Assembly (NCBI GenBank): GCA_014529385.2 | Contig: CM043955.1 | Coordinates: 145,547,140-145,611,139, forward strand | Direction of reading: 5' to 3' | DNA from: Adiantum capillus-veneris | Taxonomy: Eukaryota; Streptophyta; Polypodiopsida; Polypodiales; Pteridaceae | DNA length: 64,000 bases | Part shown: positions 13,231 through 26,429 of the stretch, piece after piece | Position numbering within the stretch: position 1 is the first letter of the stretch | Layout of the letters: the number at the start of each line of letters is the position of its first letter | Notes under the pieces: model-generated | Told to the model about the DNA's origin: nothing | Database searches by the model: none | Seen by the model: the letters and a program-made list of their open reading frames with translations, nothing else | Translations under genes and position numbers: made by a program

Positions 13231-14990
13231 AAACCCCCCCTCAAGCCCGAACTAGATATATCACTCTCATGATATCTCGAGGTTTTGGTGTACTCATCAA
13301 TTGTGAATTTTAGTTTCTCTCACAACCAAGGGCTTTGGTATATCCATAACCTGATGCTATGGTAATGAAGCCCCCCTTAAGTATAGATAGGGTGTAGGTT
13401 AAAAATTAGGTACCAATAAATTGAGTTTTTGGTTCACTCCTAAACCTTAGGTTTAAGGTGTACCCAATAACCTCATGAGAAGTGGGACAAAATAGGACTT
13501 GAAGATATAAATTTTGAAAGGTCTTACCACTTATGTGTGGCAGTGTCTAACTCGTACAATTTATTTTGACCAAAAATCATAAAAAGAATTGATCTAAAAA
13601 ACATTGTTGTCAACAAAAAGTATTTGGGGTTTGGTATCTCCATCAATCACATGAATTTCATTTTTACCCTTTTGAAAGCACCTATTTGAAGGATGATTTG
13701 TCTTAACACATTGAACACAAGGATTCTTCTTGAAACCGTCATTTGTCTGGTGATTGTTGCACCCACAAATGATACATGACCTGGTACCAATGGATGGTCG
13801 AGATGAAGCTGAGGTAGAAGCACAATTAGTGATTGCATATGCACTAGGAGTACTAGAAAAATGCCGGCGGATACTGCCGGGGATATTGTACATGCACTAG
13901 GAATAATGAGAGAGTTAGTACGGGATACCCTTTGTTCTTTTTCCTCCAATGAATTGATGATACCATCCAAGGAGGGCAATAGATCTTTCTCTTTTAAAAT
14001 AGTAATAATCTGATGGAATTCATCAGGAAACCTTTTTAACAAAACAGCTATGAGATCTTCTTTTGGCACTAAGGATTCGACATAAACAAGTTGAGTTTTC
14101 ATACTCTTTAGTCAGTTAGCTAAAGATTTACATGTTTTCATCGGCACTCATAGCAAGAGAGTACAGCTCCATTTTTAGACTCATCATTGAATACTTAGCT
14201 TTAGCACCAAAAACCTTCTCTAGCTGTATCCAACCAGCACTAGAAATTGCACGTCATCCAAGTAGTAAATAAAGTCATCTTTGAGAAATTTTAGAATAAT
14301 ACCTAATGCTTGATCATCCTTGCATTGTTGCTTGGCAGATAATGCTCTCGTAACTGCAGCGGATGTGCTGGCTTTGTCGGTTGATAAGGGTTTCACGACA
14401 ATCTATAGGCTCTTCCGCATCAAATAACTTTAATTTCCTAGGTATGAAAGATCATTCCATTGAATTTATCCACCTTCAATTCCATGCTTGATATTTCAGT
14501 AATAGCTCATAGTCGAGCCTTGTCCGCTACAACAATTGTTAGCTCTGCTGCAACCACCCTTTTGGTATGCTCAAGCAGCCAAGTGTTTTGAAATGCTTAC
14601 CGCAAAATTGTTGTGTTTGCCTTGCAAGAGAGCCTTTTGAGATGCTATACAAATTTCCAAGTTTTGTTGTCAGCTACTAGGCGTTTCAGTATGCTAGCAA
14701 AAACCTCTAGTAGGTTGATATTTTCTACAGTAGCATTCCAAAATGCTCACAAAATTATCCCTTGCAAAACTAGCCACCATATGCAACCTTTCGAAAAGCG
14801 TTATATTGATGGCTCCATGGCTACCAGCGATGCCAATGTTTCAAAATGAGTCCTTGCCAACCCTCACTTGTCTGCCTATTGATGCCAAGTTTATGAGCGA
14901 CAACATTTTGAAACGCGTCGTCTGTGCCTTGTAGCCTCTACCCGCATGCTGCTGCTTATCAAAACGCGTCCTTGCAGCTCTGATACCACG

Positions 14991-15036
14991 TGTTGGGGTT
15001 AGGGACGACTATGGAGGAACAACAACAACAACAAGA

Positions 15037-15121
<85 letters not shown>

Positions 15122-15305
15122 CAACTCACAAAAAATGACATGCTATTCTGTATTGTGTATATCTTTTTAAAAGAAACCTTACAATATATAAGTCTTTATT
15201 TTTAGCCATGCTAGCCATGTAAAACTTCTAAAAATAATTGGAGTTCATATGCATGCTCCGAAAGGAAGTATTCCCATGGGTTGACGTTGAATTGAACGAG
15301 GGCTT
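14991..15305 (-). repeat. outer LTR of gag-only unit 2
   Basis: It starts TGTTGGGGTTAGGG like the LTR at 12889 and stays alignable to about 15300, where GAACGAGGGCTTGG replaces the canonical end. A GA run (15039-15119) sits inside, and a TC run (15345-15391) lies just outside. Confidence 0.65.
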
Positions 15306-15342
15306 GGAAACCTAGCAACTTCTTGTTCTCCATCATCATCTG

Positions 15343-15344
<2 letters not shown>

Positions 15345-15391
<47 letters not shown>
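15345..15391. repeat. (TC)n microsatellite
   Basis: An uninterrupted TC run just beyond the gag-only element. Confidence 0.97.
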
Positions 15392-15395
<4 letters not shown>

Positions 15396-15746
15396 CAAAC
15401 ATTCAAAATTTATAAATCTCTGCTCTCTCTATCACTATTCTCTCACTCATACATGTGACTTGTCTTGGCAAATGTTGTGATATATATTGGGCAACAAGAT
15501 TAACCACCAACGTGATCTATTTTATCACACTTGTGAGCACTCGTACACATGCAACAAATCAATTTCAAGGGTTCAGACTCCATAATAATGAAATTCAATT
15601 TTGAACAACATTTAAAGAATGCAATACAGACTTTTATTAAAAGGGTTTAAAGTACACAGCTTAAAACAACAACTACAATAAGATAGATATGGAGGAAAAA
15701 ATAGTACAATATGATAATATGGTGTCAAGGCCTTCTTTCTCCAACA

Positions 15747-16223
15747 TTAGTGAGGAAAGGTGAGATCTAGTTGTTGTTGTTGTTGTTGTTGTTGTTGGCT
15801 CCATTGGCTATGCCTTGCACCACAATGTATACCATCCACACTTCTACCCAAGCCGCCACATGTCATTCGAAAGATGCACACTCCTATGGATTCAAAAACC
15901 ATGTTCTCCCATATCATACTTGCATTATTGGCTAGTACGGCAACTTGATCGACATCCCATTTGGTTGGATGTGCATTGAAATCAAGGTATTGCATGGTGT
16001 TGTATATAGAGCTTGTGGCATTTTCCACTGCACGTAGAGAGTTCGTGTAGTTGTGTGCACTTTGTGTTGTGCATACTGTATTCATAGCATATACACTATT
16101 GAGAATATAATTGGTGTGCACATTGTTGATGGGGTCAATATGGGGAGGGGGGTTGACCACGTTGATCGCGTTGTCCGCGATTTTCCCTAGGCATGTTAAA
16201 TATGTGAATGAGAGAAAACACAA
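15747..16223 (-). CDS. hypothetical protein with poly-Gln tail
   Basis: A 158-codon open frame on the minus strand, rich in Asn, Ser and Thr, with nine Gln near its end (GTT repeats on the plus strand at about 15772-15796) followed by LDLTFPH and a stop. It lies directly downstream of the ParB-methyltransferase gene on the same strand, so it may be that gene's C-terminal exon rather than a separate gene. A purine-rich AG acceptor or an isolated start cannot be decided from sequence. No domain is recognised. Confidence 0.35.
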   Translation of the reverse strand: MCFLSFTYLTCLGKIADNAINVVNPPPHIDPINNVHTNYILNSVYAMNTVCTTQSAHNYTNSLRAVENATSSIYNTMQYLDFNAHPTKWDVDQVAVLANNASMIWENMVFESIGVCIFRMTCGGLGRSVDGIHCGARHSQWSQQQQQQQQQLDLTFPH

Positions 16224-16554
16224 GGAATAACTGTAGAAAGTAGATATTAGCGTGACTTGCGCATGAATGAATGAATGAAACTAGTGTTCTTCTGGCTATC
16301 TATGAAAAACACCTAAGCGTTTTTACTTCAAAGGTCATTCACACCATGTCGTCCGCAATATTTTCACTTAAAATATTATGAAGGGAAAAAAAATCACTAA
16401 AAGATTAACTACCATCGATTGACGTGCCTTTAAAAATTAAACATGGTCACAAAAATAAAAAAAACCATAGAGCAAACACATATCAGATTGAGGAAAAATT
16501 AAAACATAGTATAACCAACCAGTAAGTGCAGGTGTGCCATTACATAGAAATAAG

Positions 16555-19209
16555 TTAACATGGAGTAATCAATACAAGTAGAGATTTAGGTTCCCGGTGG
16601 CTCGCAAATCTTGTGGGGGTTGCGCTACTAGGGCGTGTGCAGGTGGGAGCCCCATGGGCAATAAGTGTCAAAAACAATTTCTTGTCCCGGTTAATGATGA
16701 TGCAATGTCGTTGTAGATGCTCGCACTCCATTGCCAAGCCACCACAACCTGCAAGACTATCTAAAACTGTATCCCCAACCTTTGTGAAGATACCCAACAA
16801 CCACATATTTACAAAAGCACAAACATTAGCATACATTTCAATGGCACATTAGCGGACTAGTTCAATGGAAACAAAGATCATAAAAGTGCCCTCCTAGACT
16901 TTTTGAGAAAAGAGCTTTCTCTTCTCCACTCCATGCCAAAATGGTGCTCCAAGGGCATCTAGCATCCATGGCAAGTCCCGTAGTGGCTCTCGGATCTTGT
17001 CACAATCAAGCTCGAACCTATCGTTTGTTAACTGCCACATCTCGTGCTTGACGATCATATAGTGGAATCACTAGAAGGCCTTTCATTTCACATGTGAACA
17101 TGACCAGCAATAAGGGTGCGACCTGCAATATGAATACTACTTTAAACAAAAAAACACCCCAATATCTACCAACTATGAGATTTGTGGAGAAATGGTTGAG
17201 AACCTATTGGATCCGTGAAGTCATCTATCATAGCGTATGTGCGTGATACCATACGAAGAAAAATAGTGCGAAGATGGTAAAAATCTTGCAAGCGGGCCTC
17301 CTTGGTGATGAGTGTCAAGTGGTTTGTCCGACAGGCCATGACTAATGTGCCATCCAATAGTAAAAACTCTTCAGCTAGGGTGAACACACTGGCAACGAGC
17401 TCGATAGAGAATGCATTCCATCAAGGTATTCCACCAATGTTGGAATTAAGTTTGCAATGTGTGGAAAGGTCTACCCACACAAGTCGCACTTCTCCAAGCC
17501 GATTAGGCTTCATTTTGCCAAAGTGTGAGAGAGACCCGAAGGCTCGTGCAATACATATATACCATGCAAAAGAAGATTGAGAGAGTGTTTACCAAATTCA
17601 AAATGGATGCCAAAGTGTCATAAAATCACTCAGAAGAAATCTTTGAATCCATGATAGCCTTCTGTAGATGGCATACTTTAGCAAGTATTGCAAGATGTAC
17701 TGGGACTATCCCAAAACATAAAATTTTTGCCGTGTGTGCATCAAAGTCAGTCGAAAGTGTGTCAAATGCAAAATTAAATGCAATATTAGGTACCACAATT
17801 TTGTTTTAAAAAAACAGACATTTGTTTGTGGTGGCATTTCTTACCTATTGGAAAGGAGTCAAGTTGTTCGGGTGGCCGAATAGAAACTGGGTGGCTGCCC
17901 TCGCTTTGTCCAATAGCAATGGATATGGTTTTCTCTGGAACCCAGGATCTCAAAGCCTGGGAAGGGCTAGGTCTATGTGATTCCAAGTGACGTTCAGAAT
18001 CACCTTGCTCATCATCTGACCCGCCACCTTCATGCTCGCTCCTCACCATTCATAGTTCACACAATTTTGATATTGTTTAGTTCAATATATGTATAGCATG
18101 CATTGGACAATACAAGAAAAATGTGGTTGTTCCTCTACATTGTGGGTAGCTTGTATGGTTTTCTTCCATTGCATAAAAGCCTTGCCAAAGTGCATTTGTC
18201 AAAAAGCCTGCAGTGCATCGCTAGGAGACATGCCACCATCACGTGCGGCACGTGCATGTAGCTTCTTTAACGTGGAGTTCTTGGCCTTCATCTTTTTGGC
18301 CACACTCAATACACCCCTGCACATTAAGTATTAGTAATGTGGCAATACTAGATAACCCCACAAAGTGCCCTATAAACTTTTGTCCTATCTTCTTCATTGA
18401 ATTTATCCAATAAGGAATGTGGTTCCACAAGCGTTAATTTTTGCATAATAAATATGTCGTGCGTAGTGGTGTAAGGCACATGGACTCGCGTCACCCTAGT
18501 TTTGAATGAAATAGTATATTAACAATTGATAATATCAAGTACACCAATAGAAGTGGAAAGAAATTTAGTTGTTGAACATATCCGAGCACCAAGAGAAATT
18601 ATGTCATCTTCGCAAGGTTGCACTTCACAATCGTGCACTCAACCTTTTAGTGAAAATTCTTACAACCGCTCCCATAATGTCCAATCTTTCCACGCACGGA
18701 GCCGGTGGTTGCCATCCCATACTATGAACATTTTCTCCTCCATGTGAGAGATATTGGAAATGTCTCTAATTTGGTCATCAAATATGGATGGTATCACTAA
18801 CTCTCTCTCGTAAGTGCCACGCCTAGGGATCTTGTCCAAGAAAAGCGTCAGACACACTGAAGCTAGCCATCGTGGGCTAGTAACCTCTTTCGGCTATAGA
18901 GCTCGTTAGTTCAACCACACAATCATCATTCATTCTAATGGCCGGGTTGGCCAAAAGACGGCAAAGGGGGATGTGAGGAAACAAGTGATTGTATGGCACA
19001 ACATTTGTATCAATCGAACCCAATCAGATGTGGTTATCAACCACAGATCCAAATAAATTGATAAGAGGATCATTACTTGTGTTTTTTGCAAGGATAGTCC
19101 TCGACGTGATTGCACTCGTCGAAGGAGGCACTTGCAATGTTGTCAAAATGGATGCTCCAACAACGGAACCTACTCTCTTGAGTGGTGTGCAGAGGATTTT
19201 CTTCTTCAC
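16555..19209 (-). pseudogene. ParB-like plus DNA N-methyltransferase-like gene, decayed (copy 1)
   Basis: Read right to left. The N-terminal ParB half has PLCRLLANPAIRMNDD and ELTSSIAERGY (about 18980-18870), the pattern NP.R...EL..SI...G. It continues to MFIVWDGNHRLRAW (near 18730-18690), the ParB/sulfiredoxin-fold DGxHR loop. A basic region (18340-18180) and an acidic, Ser-rich linker (18049-17786) follow. The methyltransferase half has VRLVWVDLSTH (near 17480), where a DPPY-type motif IV is expected, then FTLAEEFLLLDGTLVMAC (near 17390), then VGDTVLDSLAGCGG (near 16780-16735), a motif I with its AdoMet-loop glycines. Motif IV before motif I is the beta-class order. Several frame changes and stops break it. 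The substrate is unknown. Confidence 0.62.
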
Positions 19210-19309
19210 TAATTTAAATCATCATTTCTCCTTGGAGGTCCATGTTTGTGGATTGTTTTCTTGTTAAAATTGACACCTTGTCTCTTAATTAGGGGGGCGT
19301 CCCTTTCTC

Positions 19310-19570
19310 GCCGCCCCTTGCCGCGTGCCTCTCCACTGTCCCCTGCGACCCCTTTCAAACCCCCCCCCCGATCGCTTTGACGCCTTGCATCCCTCGTTGC
19401 CCCTTGCCTTCCCCACAGCCTCCTATCGTGCGCGCGCCCCATGTCCATCGCCATGCGCCTCTCGTTGCTCTGTTGCCCCCCCCGGGTCGCCCCTTGCCTT
19501 CCCCGTTGTCCCTTGTTGTGCATGCGCCCTTGCATCCCCGTGTTGCTGCCCCCCATCGCCCTACGCCCTA
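19310..19570. other. C-rich low-complexity stretch
   Basis: A GC-rich, cytosine-biased stretch with runs of C (near 19360 and 19478) in an otherwise AT-rich window. Open frames on both strands here are Pro/Arg/Ala-rich and judged artefactual. It abuts the TA and GA microsatellites. Confidence 0.6.
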
Positions 19571-19575
19571 GCTTG

Positions 19576-19836
<261 letters not shown>

Positions 19837-19969
19837 GATGGGGGGGGATTTGGGTTCGTGTGATTCACACGAGAGGTTTATGATCTAGGGTTTTTTGTCT
19901 TTGGAACATATTTCAAAAGTTTGGCATATCTTAAGAAACAATTTAACGTGTTTACTAATGTGCTTCTCT

Positions 19970-21815
19970 TATGTTATAGCACGCAAGTTCTCCTCACTAT
20001 TGCAACTTGTGAAATGAAAGAGGAAGACATGGACGAACAAATTGTGTTTTGGTAGTGCATAAATGAAGTTATGGAGGATCATGGATGTGGGAGAGCAAAT
20101 TTCCATGGATTCATGGCGGACGAAGCTCAAGCCAACTGGAATGTAGTTCACACAGTGTTCAATGGTAGCAAAGACAATGTTGTACAACATCAAGAGCGAT
20201 CTTGCCTTTTTCATTGGAAACAAAGCACACACCACAAAGTACATCGTCTCTTCATCTCAACAAACTCACAAAGACATGTGCAAAAAGTGGCATCTAGCCC
20301 CCTTTAAAGAGGCGGCTACAGTGGAGTCTTGTCTACTTCGACAATGGTGGTGAAATGGAGATTGCATGGATAAAAACATCCCTGCAATGGACTGTTGGTT
20401 GAGTTGGTGGGAGGTGTGTATTACACATTTGGGGAGCATCATGTCAGCAATAGAGAGAAGTGATGATGGGGCAGACACTCCAAGAACCAGCTTGGCCGAG
20501 AGCAAGCATGGTAGCTGGTTTGCAAGCGAAGGGTTCAAAAGAAAAATCTCATTGTATGATACATGTACTTCAGATATGGAAAATGCTATACTACAAATCA
20601 CAAAGGTAGTTTCTGACTCTCAAGGTAAACATATTCAAAAGGGTCCTTCACTTGAGAGGCTCAAGGAAAGAGTTTTCTCTAGTCCAACACAAGTGATAAG
20701 ACTAGTAAATGAGGCTAAATCTGGAACACCCATGTATAAGGCTAGCACCCGCACCCAGCTGGAAGGAGACAAAGAAACCATTTGGCAAAAGCGAGGGCCA
20801 TTGATTGTGATTGATCTTGAAGATGAATCGACACATAGGCTAGACTACAATGCAAAAACACAAGACCGCACACACATGGAAGGCCAAGGAAGATTATTTT
20901 CACGGAAGATTTAGGAATAGTAGATTGGAGTGATAATTCCATAGAGAAGATGAAGTTTTGTGTTTTGGGACGAAAGGTCAATGAAGCTATGTGGGCAATC
21001 AGAAGAACCGCTACCGATAGTTTTGTGACATGCAGTGGCACCCCCAGCGGTGGAAAAAGATGTGGACAAAACATTGTGGCATGTAGTAAAGGGACTCTTG
21101 CACCATCCTTTTAGGGGTATAGAAAACATCCAAATGGGCTACTCAGACAATGGTTTTGGTTCTATCCCAGACATGGGATCATAATATAGAGCCAAGGCCA
21201 GCTCCTCCTCCAACAACAACTTGGCCGGTTGATCTAGGAACAAATCTTACAGATGAAGAAGTTGAGGTGCTACTTGAAGGAGGATTTCAAGTGGAGACAG
21301 TTAGAAGATATCGAGATAGTGCAACAACAATGCGAACTCCTCCCAGGGGTGGAGGTGATTCCTCTTCCGCTTCAACAAAAGCTAGTAGTAGTGCTTCAAT
21401 ACTAAGAAATGGCATAAGAGTCAAATTTCAGGCTTCCATTCCAGAGCAGACAGCTAAGAAAATTGGTCTTGCTCTTTGTTTAAAGGCTAAGGTGATTGAA
21501 GAGAAATGCATTGTAGAAAAAGCACATTGAGTCTCAAGGTTGAGCGTCATGCAGTAGATGGACATGTGGGGATGTATGAGGTGCACATTGAGGATGAGCC
21601 CTATTTCACATGTCCTGATTTTATTGATAGGGAGGCCAAGAAAAAATCTTATTTGGCTTGCAAGCACTCATACTTCATTTTCTTGAGAGTCCTTGGATTG
21701 AACCAAAATGAAAACATCGTCATACATCAACCCGTGCTAAAGAAAATACATGTCTACAATGCTCTTATCCATGAACGCACATATCCAAACTTAGAGTCAA
21801 GACCAATTTTGTGAC
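19970..21815 (+). pseudogene. Mutator-like (MULE) transposase with SWIM-type zinc motif, broken
   Basis: Order: VLLTIATCEMKEEDMDEQ (about 19985), then FHGFMADEAQANWNVV (about 20100-20150) with the second catalytic Asp of a MULE DDE core, then RSCLFHW (about 20200) as the C..H insert, then TSLAESKHGSW (near 20490-20520) carrying the likely catalytic Glu. A Ser-rich spacer follows, and then a SWIM-like pattern (YFTCPDF ... LACKHSYFIFL, about 21600-21680). MULE transposases cut DNA at terminal inverted repeats; none was found. A stop near 20056, frame changes near 20250 and 21520 and a stop at 20912 break it. Plain DNA transposon remnant. Confidence 0.6.
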
Positions 21816-21977
21816 ACATTTTTCGCCATGTATTGTAGCTGACAAAGTTGGTATAGATTGCGTAGGAGTTGGACCTTTGGCAAAGATGTTTTGGATTATC
21901 TTGGGTTATAAAACTTTTAATCTCTCTTTTTATTAGCACTAATCTTGATGTAAATTGATTTAGGTATATACTTCTCC

Positions 21978-22225
<248 letters not shown>

Positions 22226-22233
22226 CCAAGGCC

Positions 22234-22380
22234 GAGGTCGACAAAGGATCAAGAGAGAAGAGAGAGAAAGAAAGAGAGAGGTCGACAAAGGATCAAGAGA
22301 GAAGAGAGAGAAAGAAAGAGAGAGGTCGACAAAGGATCAAGAGAGAAGAGAGAGAAATAAAGAGAGAGGTCGAGACCGAC
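22234..22380. repeat. 44 bp minisatellite
   Basis: GTCGACAAAGGATCAAGAGA recurs at 22237, 22281 and 22325, an exact 44 bp period, with a decayed fourth copy near 22369. The unit is GA-rich and probably arose from the adjoining GA run. Confidence 0.9.
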
Positions 22381-22518
22381 AGAGGGTCAAGGGAGAGAAA
22401 AAAGGAGCAAAAGCGATGGTGATGACGATGTGGGACTCGAGGTGTGTTTACCTAGAAACAAATCTGAGAGATAGATAGATAGATAGATGCATTATCGTCC
22501 ATGGAGGTCAGATATGAC

Positions 22519-23440
22519 CTATGGGACCAAGAAAACATACATGGTTGGACCTCTTACTAGAGGAGTACATGGAGAATCATGGCTAAGGTGGATACAACAA
22601 AATTTGTGACATATGTCATTTAGGGGAGGGAGAAGGAGAAGATGGCTTGGGGGTTTTTGGAGTCCGAAATTCTTTGATGATGGCTTTGTCGCCTCGATAG
22701 ACGGCCCATTTGCCAGATGCTCATGCCTTTCGAACCTTTTGGAGTTCTTGTTTCTTGACTTTAAGTTGGGCAAGTGTCAAGCCTCGCTTATCCATACTGT
22801 GGTGCCCTTGAGGAGTCGTGCTTGTTGTAGAAGTGTAATGCGCGCCTCTTTAGTCTTGAAAACCAAGATGCCTTGGTTGGTGCGGTTGTCCTGGTGAACC
22901 CTCTCAATTGTGTTGGGGTCAAACTTGGTTGGGTGGATTGCTTGGTTGAGTTTCACTAGGGTTGTGGCGCAGTCGTCATTCTCTTCCCACCAAGTAGAGG
23001 GCAGGCCGCCGATACGAACAGATAGTGCTAGTCCTTCCCGTCGACGGCGTCCTTGCATGCACTCTTCTACTTTGGAGGAGACCACCGCAGTTGCTGCTTG
23101 GACTTGGGTGGCAAGTGTGGCCATGCTTGCGGTGAGGGTGCTTTCGACTGCCTTTGATTTGGCAAGACAGTGCTCACTATCATCTTTCTTTTGAGACTAC
23201 AAGGAGGAGAAGTGTGCCTCAAGGGCTGCAAGACGCCCCTTGAGCTCTACGTTCTCATCTTTGAGCTCTCGAATTTGAGAGTGAAGGCGGTCCATTAGAT
23301 CCACCTGTGGGCTGGGCACGAAGATCCGTGTCCGTTTGATTGGGGAGAGAGAGCCTCTTCGTCGCTGCATCGTTGGTCTGAGATTTTTCCTTGTAGTCGA
23401 GGGCGTAGATTTCTCTTGAAGTCGAGGCACAAATCTTTGA
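22519..23440 (-). pseudogene. LINE ORF1-like coiled-coil and RNA-binding protein, broken
   Basis: Read right to left: a basic Ser/Arg region; a coiled coil (MDRLHSQIRELKDENVELKG, near 23300); a second helix; then LALSVRIGGLPSTWWEEN (near 23030), THE start of an RRM-like fold, with NTIERVHQDNR and GILVFKTKEARITLL; then LKGTTVWISEA and KKQELQKVRKA followed by SGKWAVYRGDKAI. This order (coiled coil, RRM, C-terminal domain with G.WA..R..K) matches L1-type ORF1 proteins, which bind their own RNA. One in-frame TAG (23197), a frame change near 22778 and a stop near 22708 break it. No endonuclease or RT follows. A host nucleic-acid-binding relic is the alternative. Confidence 0.45.
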
Positions 23441-23854
23441 GTTCTTGTGGGGCAGACTGCTTAGGTTAGGGCAATGGGCAGAGGCCTTTTTTTTTTCCCT
23501 TGCCCCCTTGGTGAAAAGACAAAGTGGCCGTGACGGCGGCGTGGCCTGGCTTGGACCGAGAGCAGATCGCCTGGCTTGGCTGGGCTGGTAACGCATGGCA
23601 CGACAATACACGGAGACAGGCTCGAACAGAGCGCGCGTGTGAGGCGTGACCTCGCTGGGCTAGAGTGGTGCACAGAGGGAGCGGGAGTAAAGAAGCTTGG
23701 TGCACGCAGGGAAGAAATGCGGGTTTGGATTGGCGAGGGAGGGTAGGGCGAAGCTACGGCTGTGGTGTGACCTCCCGCAGGGCTGTCCCTTGCCCCAGGG
23801 AGGCCAGAGATGTCCTGCTCTGCTGCTCGAGGTTCTTTACCGCCTAGGGTTGGG

Positions 23855-24021
<167 letters not shown>

Positions 24022-24232
24022 CAGAAGAGAGAATAAAGTTGAGAAGAGAAAAAAAATCTTTTTAGAATCTGCTCGCCAGATTCCAAAAAAGCGCTCGACA
24101 AAAAATATCCCCCGTTCATACAAGGCTAGAGAGAGAATGAGTGAGAGACACAAGGAGTGTTGGAAATGACTAATGTGAGGGATGCTGCTATTTGTTCCTA
24201 AGTGATGTTCTTATAGACATTGAAGAGATGTG

Positions 24233-24459
24233 TGTTGGACTTAGGGTTGCAGAGAAATGCACACAGCTTGGAGAAGATGAAGGAAGCTCAAGGCACACAA
24301 TAGAGAGTGTGCTACTTAGTGTGCAATGGAAAGATAGATAGCCCTAGAGTGATGGGTGTATATACTATGCTCGGGGGAAAAATCCTCCTAAAGAGGGAAA
24401 AAATGCCCCGGCAGTCCTAGTCTGTTCACACACATCACTACCACATGTATATGGTAACA
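24233..24459 (-). repeat. 3' LTR of the copia element
   Basis: Plus-strand reading TGTTGGACTTAGGG to ATGGTAACA; pairs with 29159-29384. Confidence 0.9.
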
Positions 24460-24534
24460 AATCCTTCCTGGAGTAATGGGGTGAACGAGAGCTGGCACAT
24501 GAGTAAAGGGAAGTGCCATGCCTTGAGGACATGA

Positions 24535-25130
24535 TCAGTCCACAAAGGAGAGTAAGCCCAAAGCTTTGTGGAAAGCTTCAAGCTTCTCACGAGACAATGC
24601 CTTTGTGAAAAGATCTGCAAGGTTGTCCTGTGTTGACACATAAGCCAAGCTAATCTCTCCTGTTGAGAGCCTCTCCCTGACATAGTGGTAATGCACCTCA
24701 ATGTGCTTTGTGCGAGCATGAAAAACTGGGTTCCTCGCAACTGCCAATGCACTCTGACTGTGAGTGTAGATAGTGTTGGCAGTGTCCTGTCCAACACCCA
24801 AATCAACCATAAGGCGTCTGAGCCATACACACTCAACCGTAGCTGTGAAGACTGCCCTGTACTCAACCTCACAACTCGAAGTGGCCACAGTAGGTTGCTT
24901 CTTGCTCAACCATGATATACATGAACTGCCAAGCATAAAACAAAAACCACTTGTGGACACTCGCCTGTCAAAACAACCAGCCCAATCTGAGTCCAAAAAA
25001 GCATGTAAGTTTGGCGGCAATGATCCCGCCTTGGGATAAAACAATCCAAGATTTAAAGTGCCACTAAGGTAGCAAAAAATCCTCTTGATATCTTGCCAAT
25101 GCTTAGACCCTGGGCTATGCATAAATCTGT
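24535..25130 (-). pseudogene. copia RNase H region
   Basis: LHAFLDSDWAGC, the CEVEYRAV segment and LADLFTKAL mark the RNase H and the end of a copia polyprotein. Fossil part of the element at 24233-29384. Confidence 0.85.
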
Positions 25131-25239
25131 TGACCTGTGAAACTGCAAACTGAATATCTAGCCTGGTGCTGCATACATAAATGGGGAAGCAGTTTGGTAA
25201 AGAGTGACATCTGCAAGATCACCAGCATCATGTAGACTC

Positions 25240-26370
25240 AATTTCAAACCTGTCTACATGGAGTGGCAATAGGTTTGCAATCCTCAAGTCCAAACTTACA
25301 TAGCAATGTCTCTGTGTAACTTTTTTGACACAAGGCAATACCACCATCACACTGCTTAAACTGTATGCTCAAGTAATGATGCAACATCCCCAAATGTTTC
25401 ATCTTGAAAGTAGCATTCAAATCAGCCTTAAACTTAGCAATATGTCTCTCATTTGGTCCAGTGATTAGTAAATCATCTACATAAAGAACCACAATGAGGA
25501 GTACATCACCCTCACGCTTTACATACAATGTGCTTTCTGTTGGACTGTTACAAAAGCCTAGTTTGACCAAATGAGTGTCAGCTTTCTCATACCAAGCACG
25601 AGGAGATTTCTTCAACCCATACAAAGCCTTGTTACATTTGCACACTTTGTCCTCTTGTCCTTTCTTGCCAAAACTGTGAGGCTGCGCTACATAAACTTCC
25701 TCAAATATGTCACCATTCAAGAAAGTAGTAACAATGTCTGATTGATGTACATCCCAACCAAATGAGCTGCCAATGCACATAGAAAATGCACAGCAGTCAT
25801 ACGACAAGTGGAGCAAAAGTTTCTTCATAATCTATGCCTTTTTGTTGTGCATAACCCTTTGCAACAATTCGAGCCTTATGGCAATAGATCTCACCATCCA
25901 GCTTGCATTTCAACTTGTAAACCCACTTCGTACCAATGGCCTTTTTGCCAGGAGGCAAATCACATAAAGTCCATGTGTCATTTTCTATAAGTGCATCATA
26001 TTCTGATCGCATGGCAGCCATCCAATTTTTTGAATTTTGTGCTTCATCAAAGGACAGAGGTTCCTCAACATCATGTAAGTTAGACATAGCCAAAGCATAA
26101 CAATCTGATGCATTAGATGCATGGCGAGAGCCTGAACGAGTACAACTAGACAAAGGTACATCCAATTTACTGTCACACAAAGTGTGCACCAACCATTTTG
26201 GCATACCTCTAGCCTGCTCATTTTCAGTCCTTTCCTCATCAATTACATCATGTACATCTACATCAATAATAGGCTGATCTATAACATTTTTGGAAACCCC
26301 CATAGGTTGTACATTTGCCTCATTGGAATTTACATTTGAACTTCCACCACTGAGGCAACAATGTGTCATA
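25240..26370 (-). pseudogene. copia reverse transcriptase region
   Basis: WMAAMRSEYDAL, GTKWVYKLK and FAPLV lead into the RT core with the YVDDLLITG catalytic box near 25480. Fossil part of the element at 24233-29384. Confidence 0.88.
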
Positions 26371-26429
26371 AATGTCCTGTGAGCTTACATTACTGTCTCT
26401 AGTACATGACAACAAGGGCTGAACAGAAT

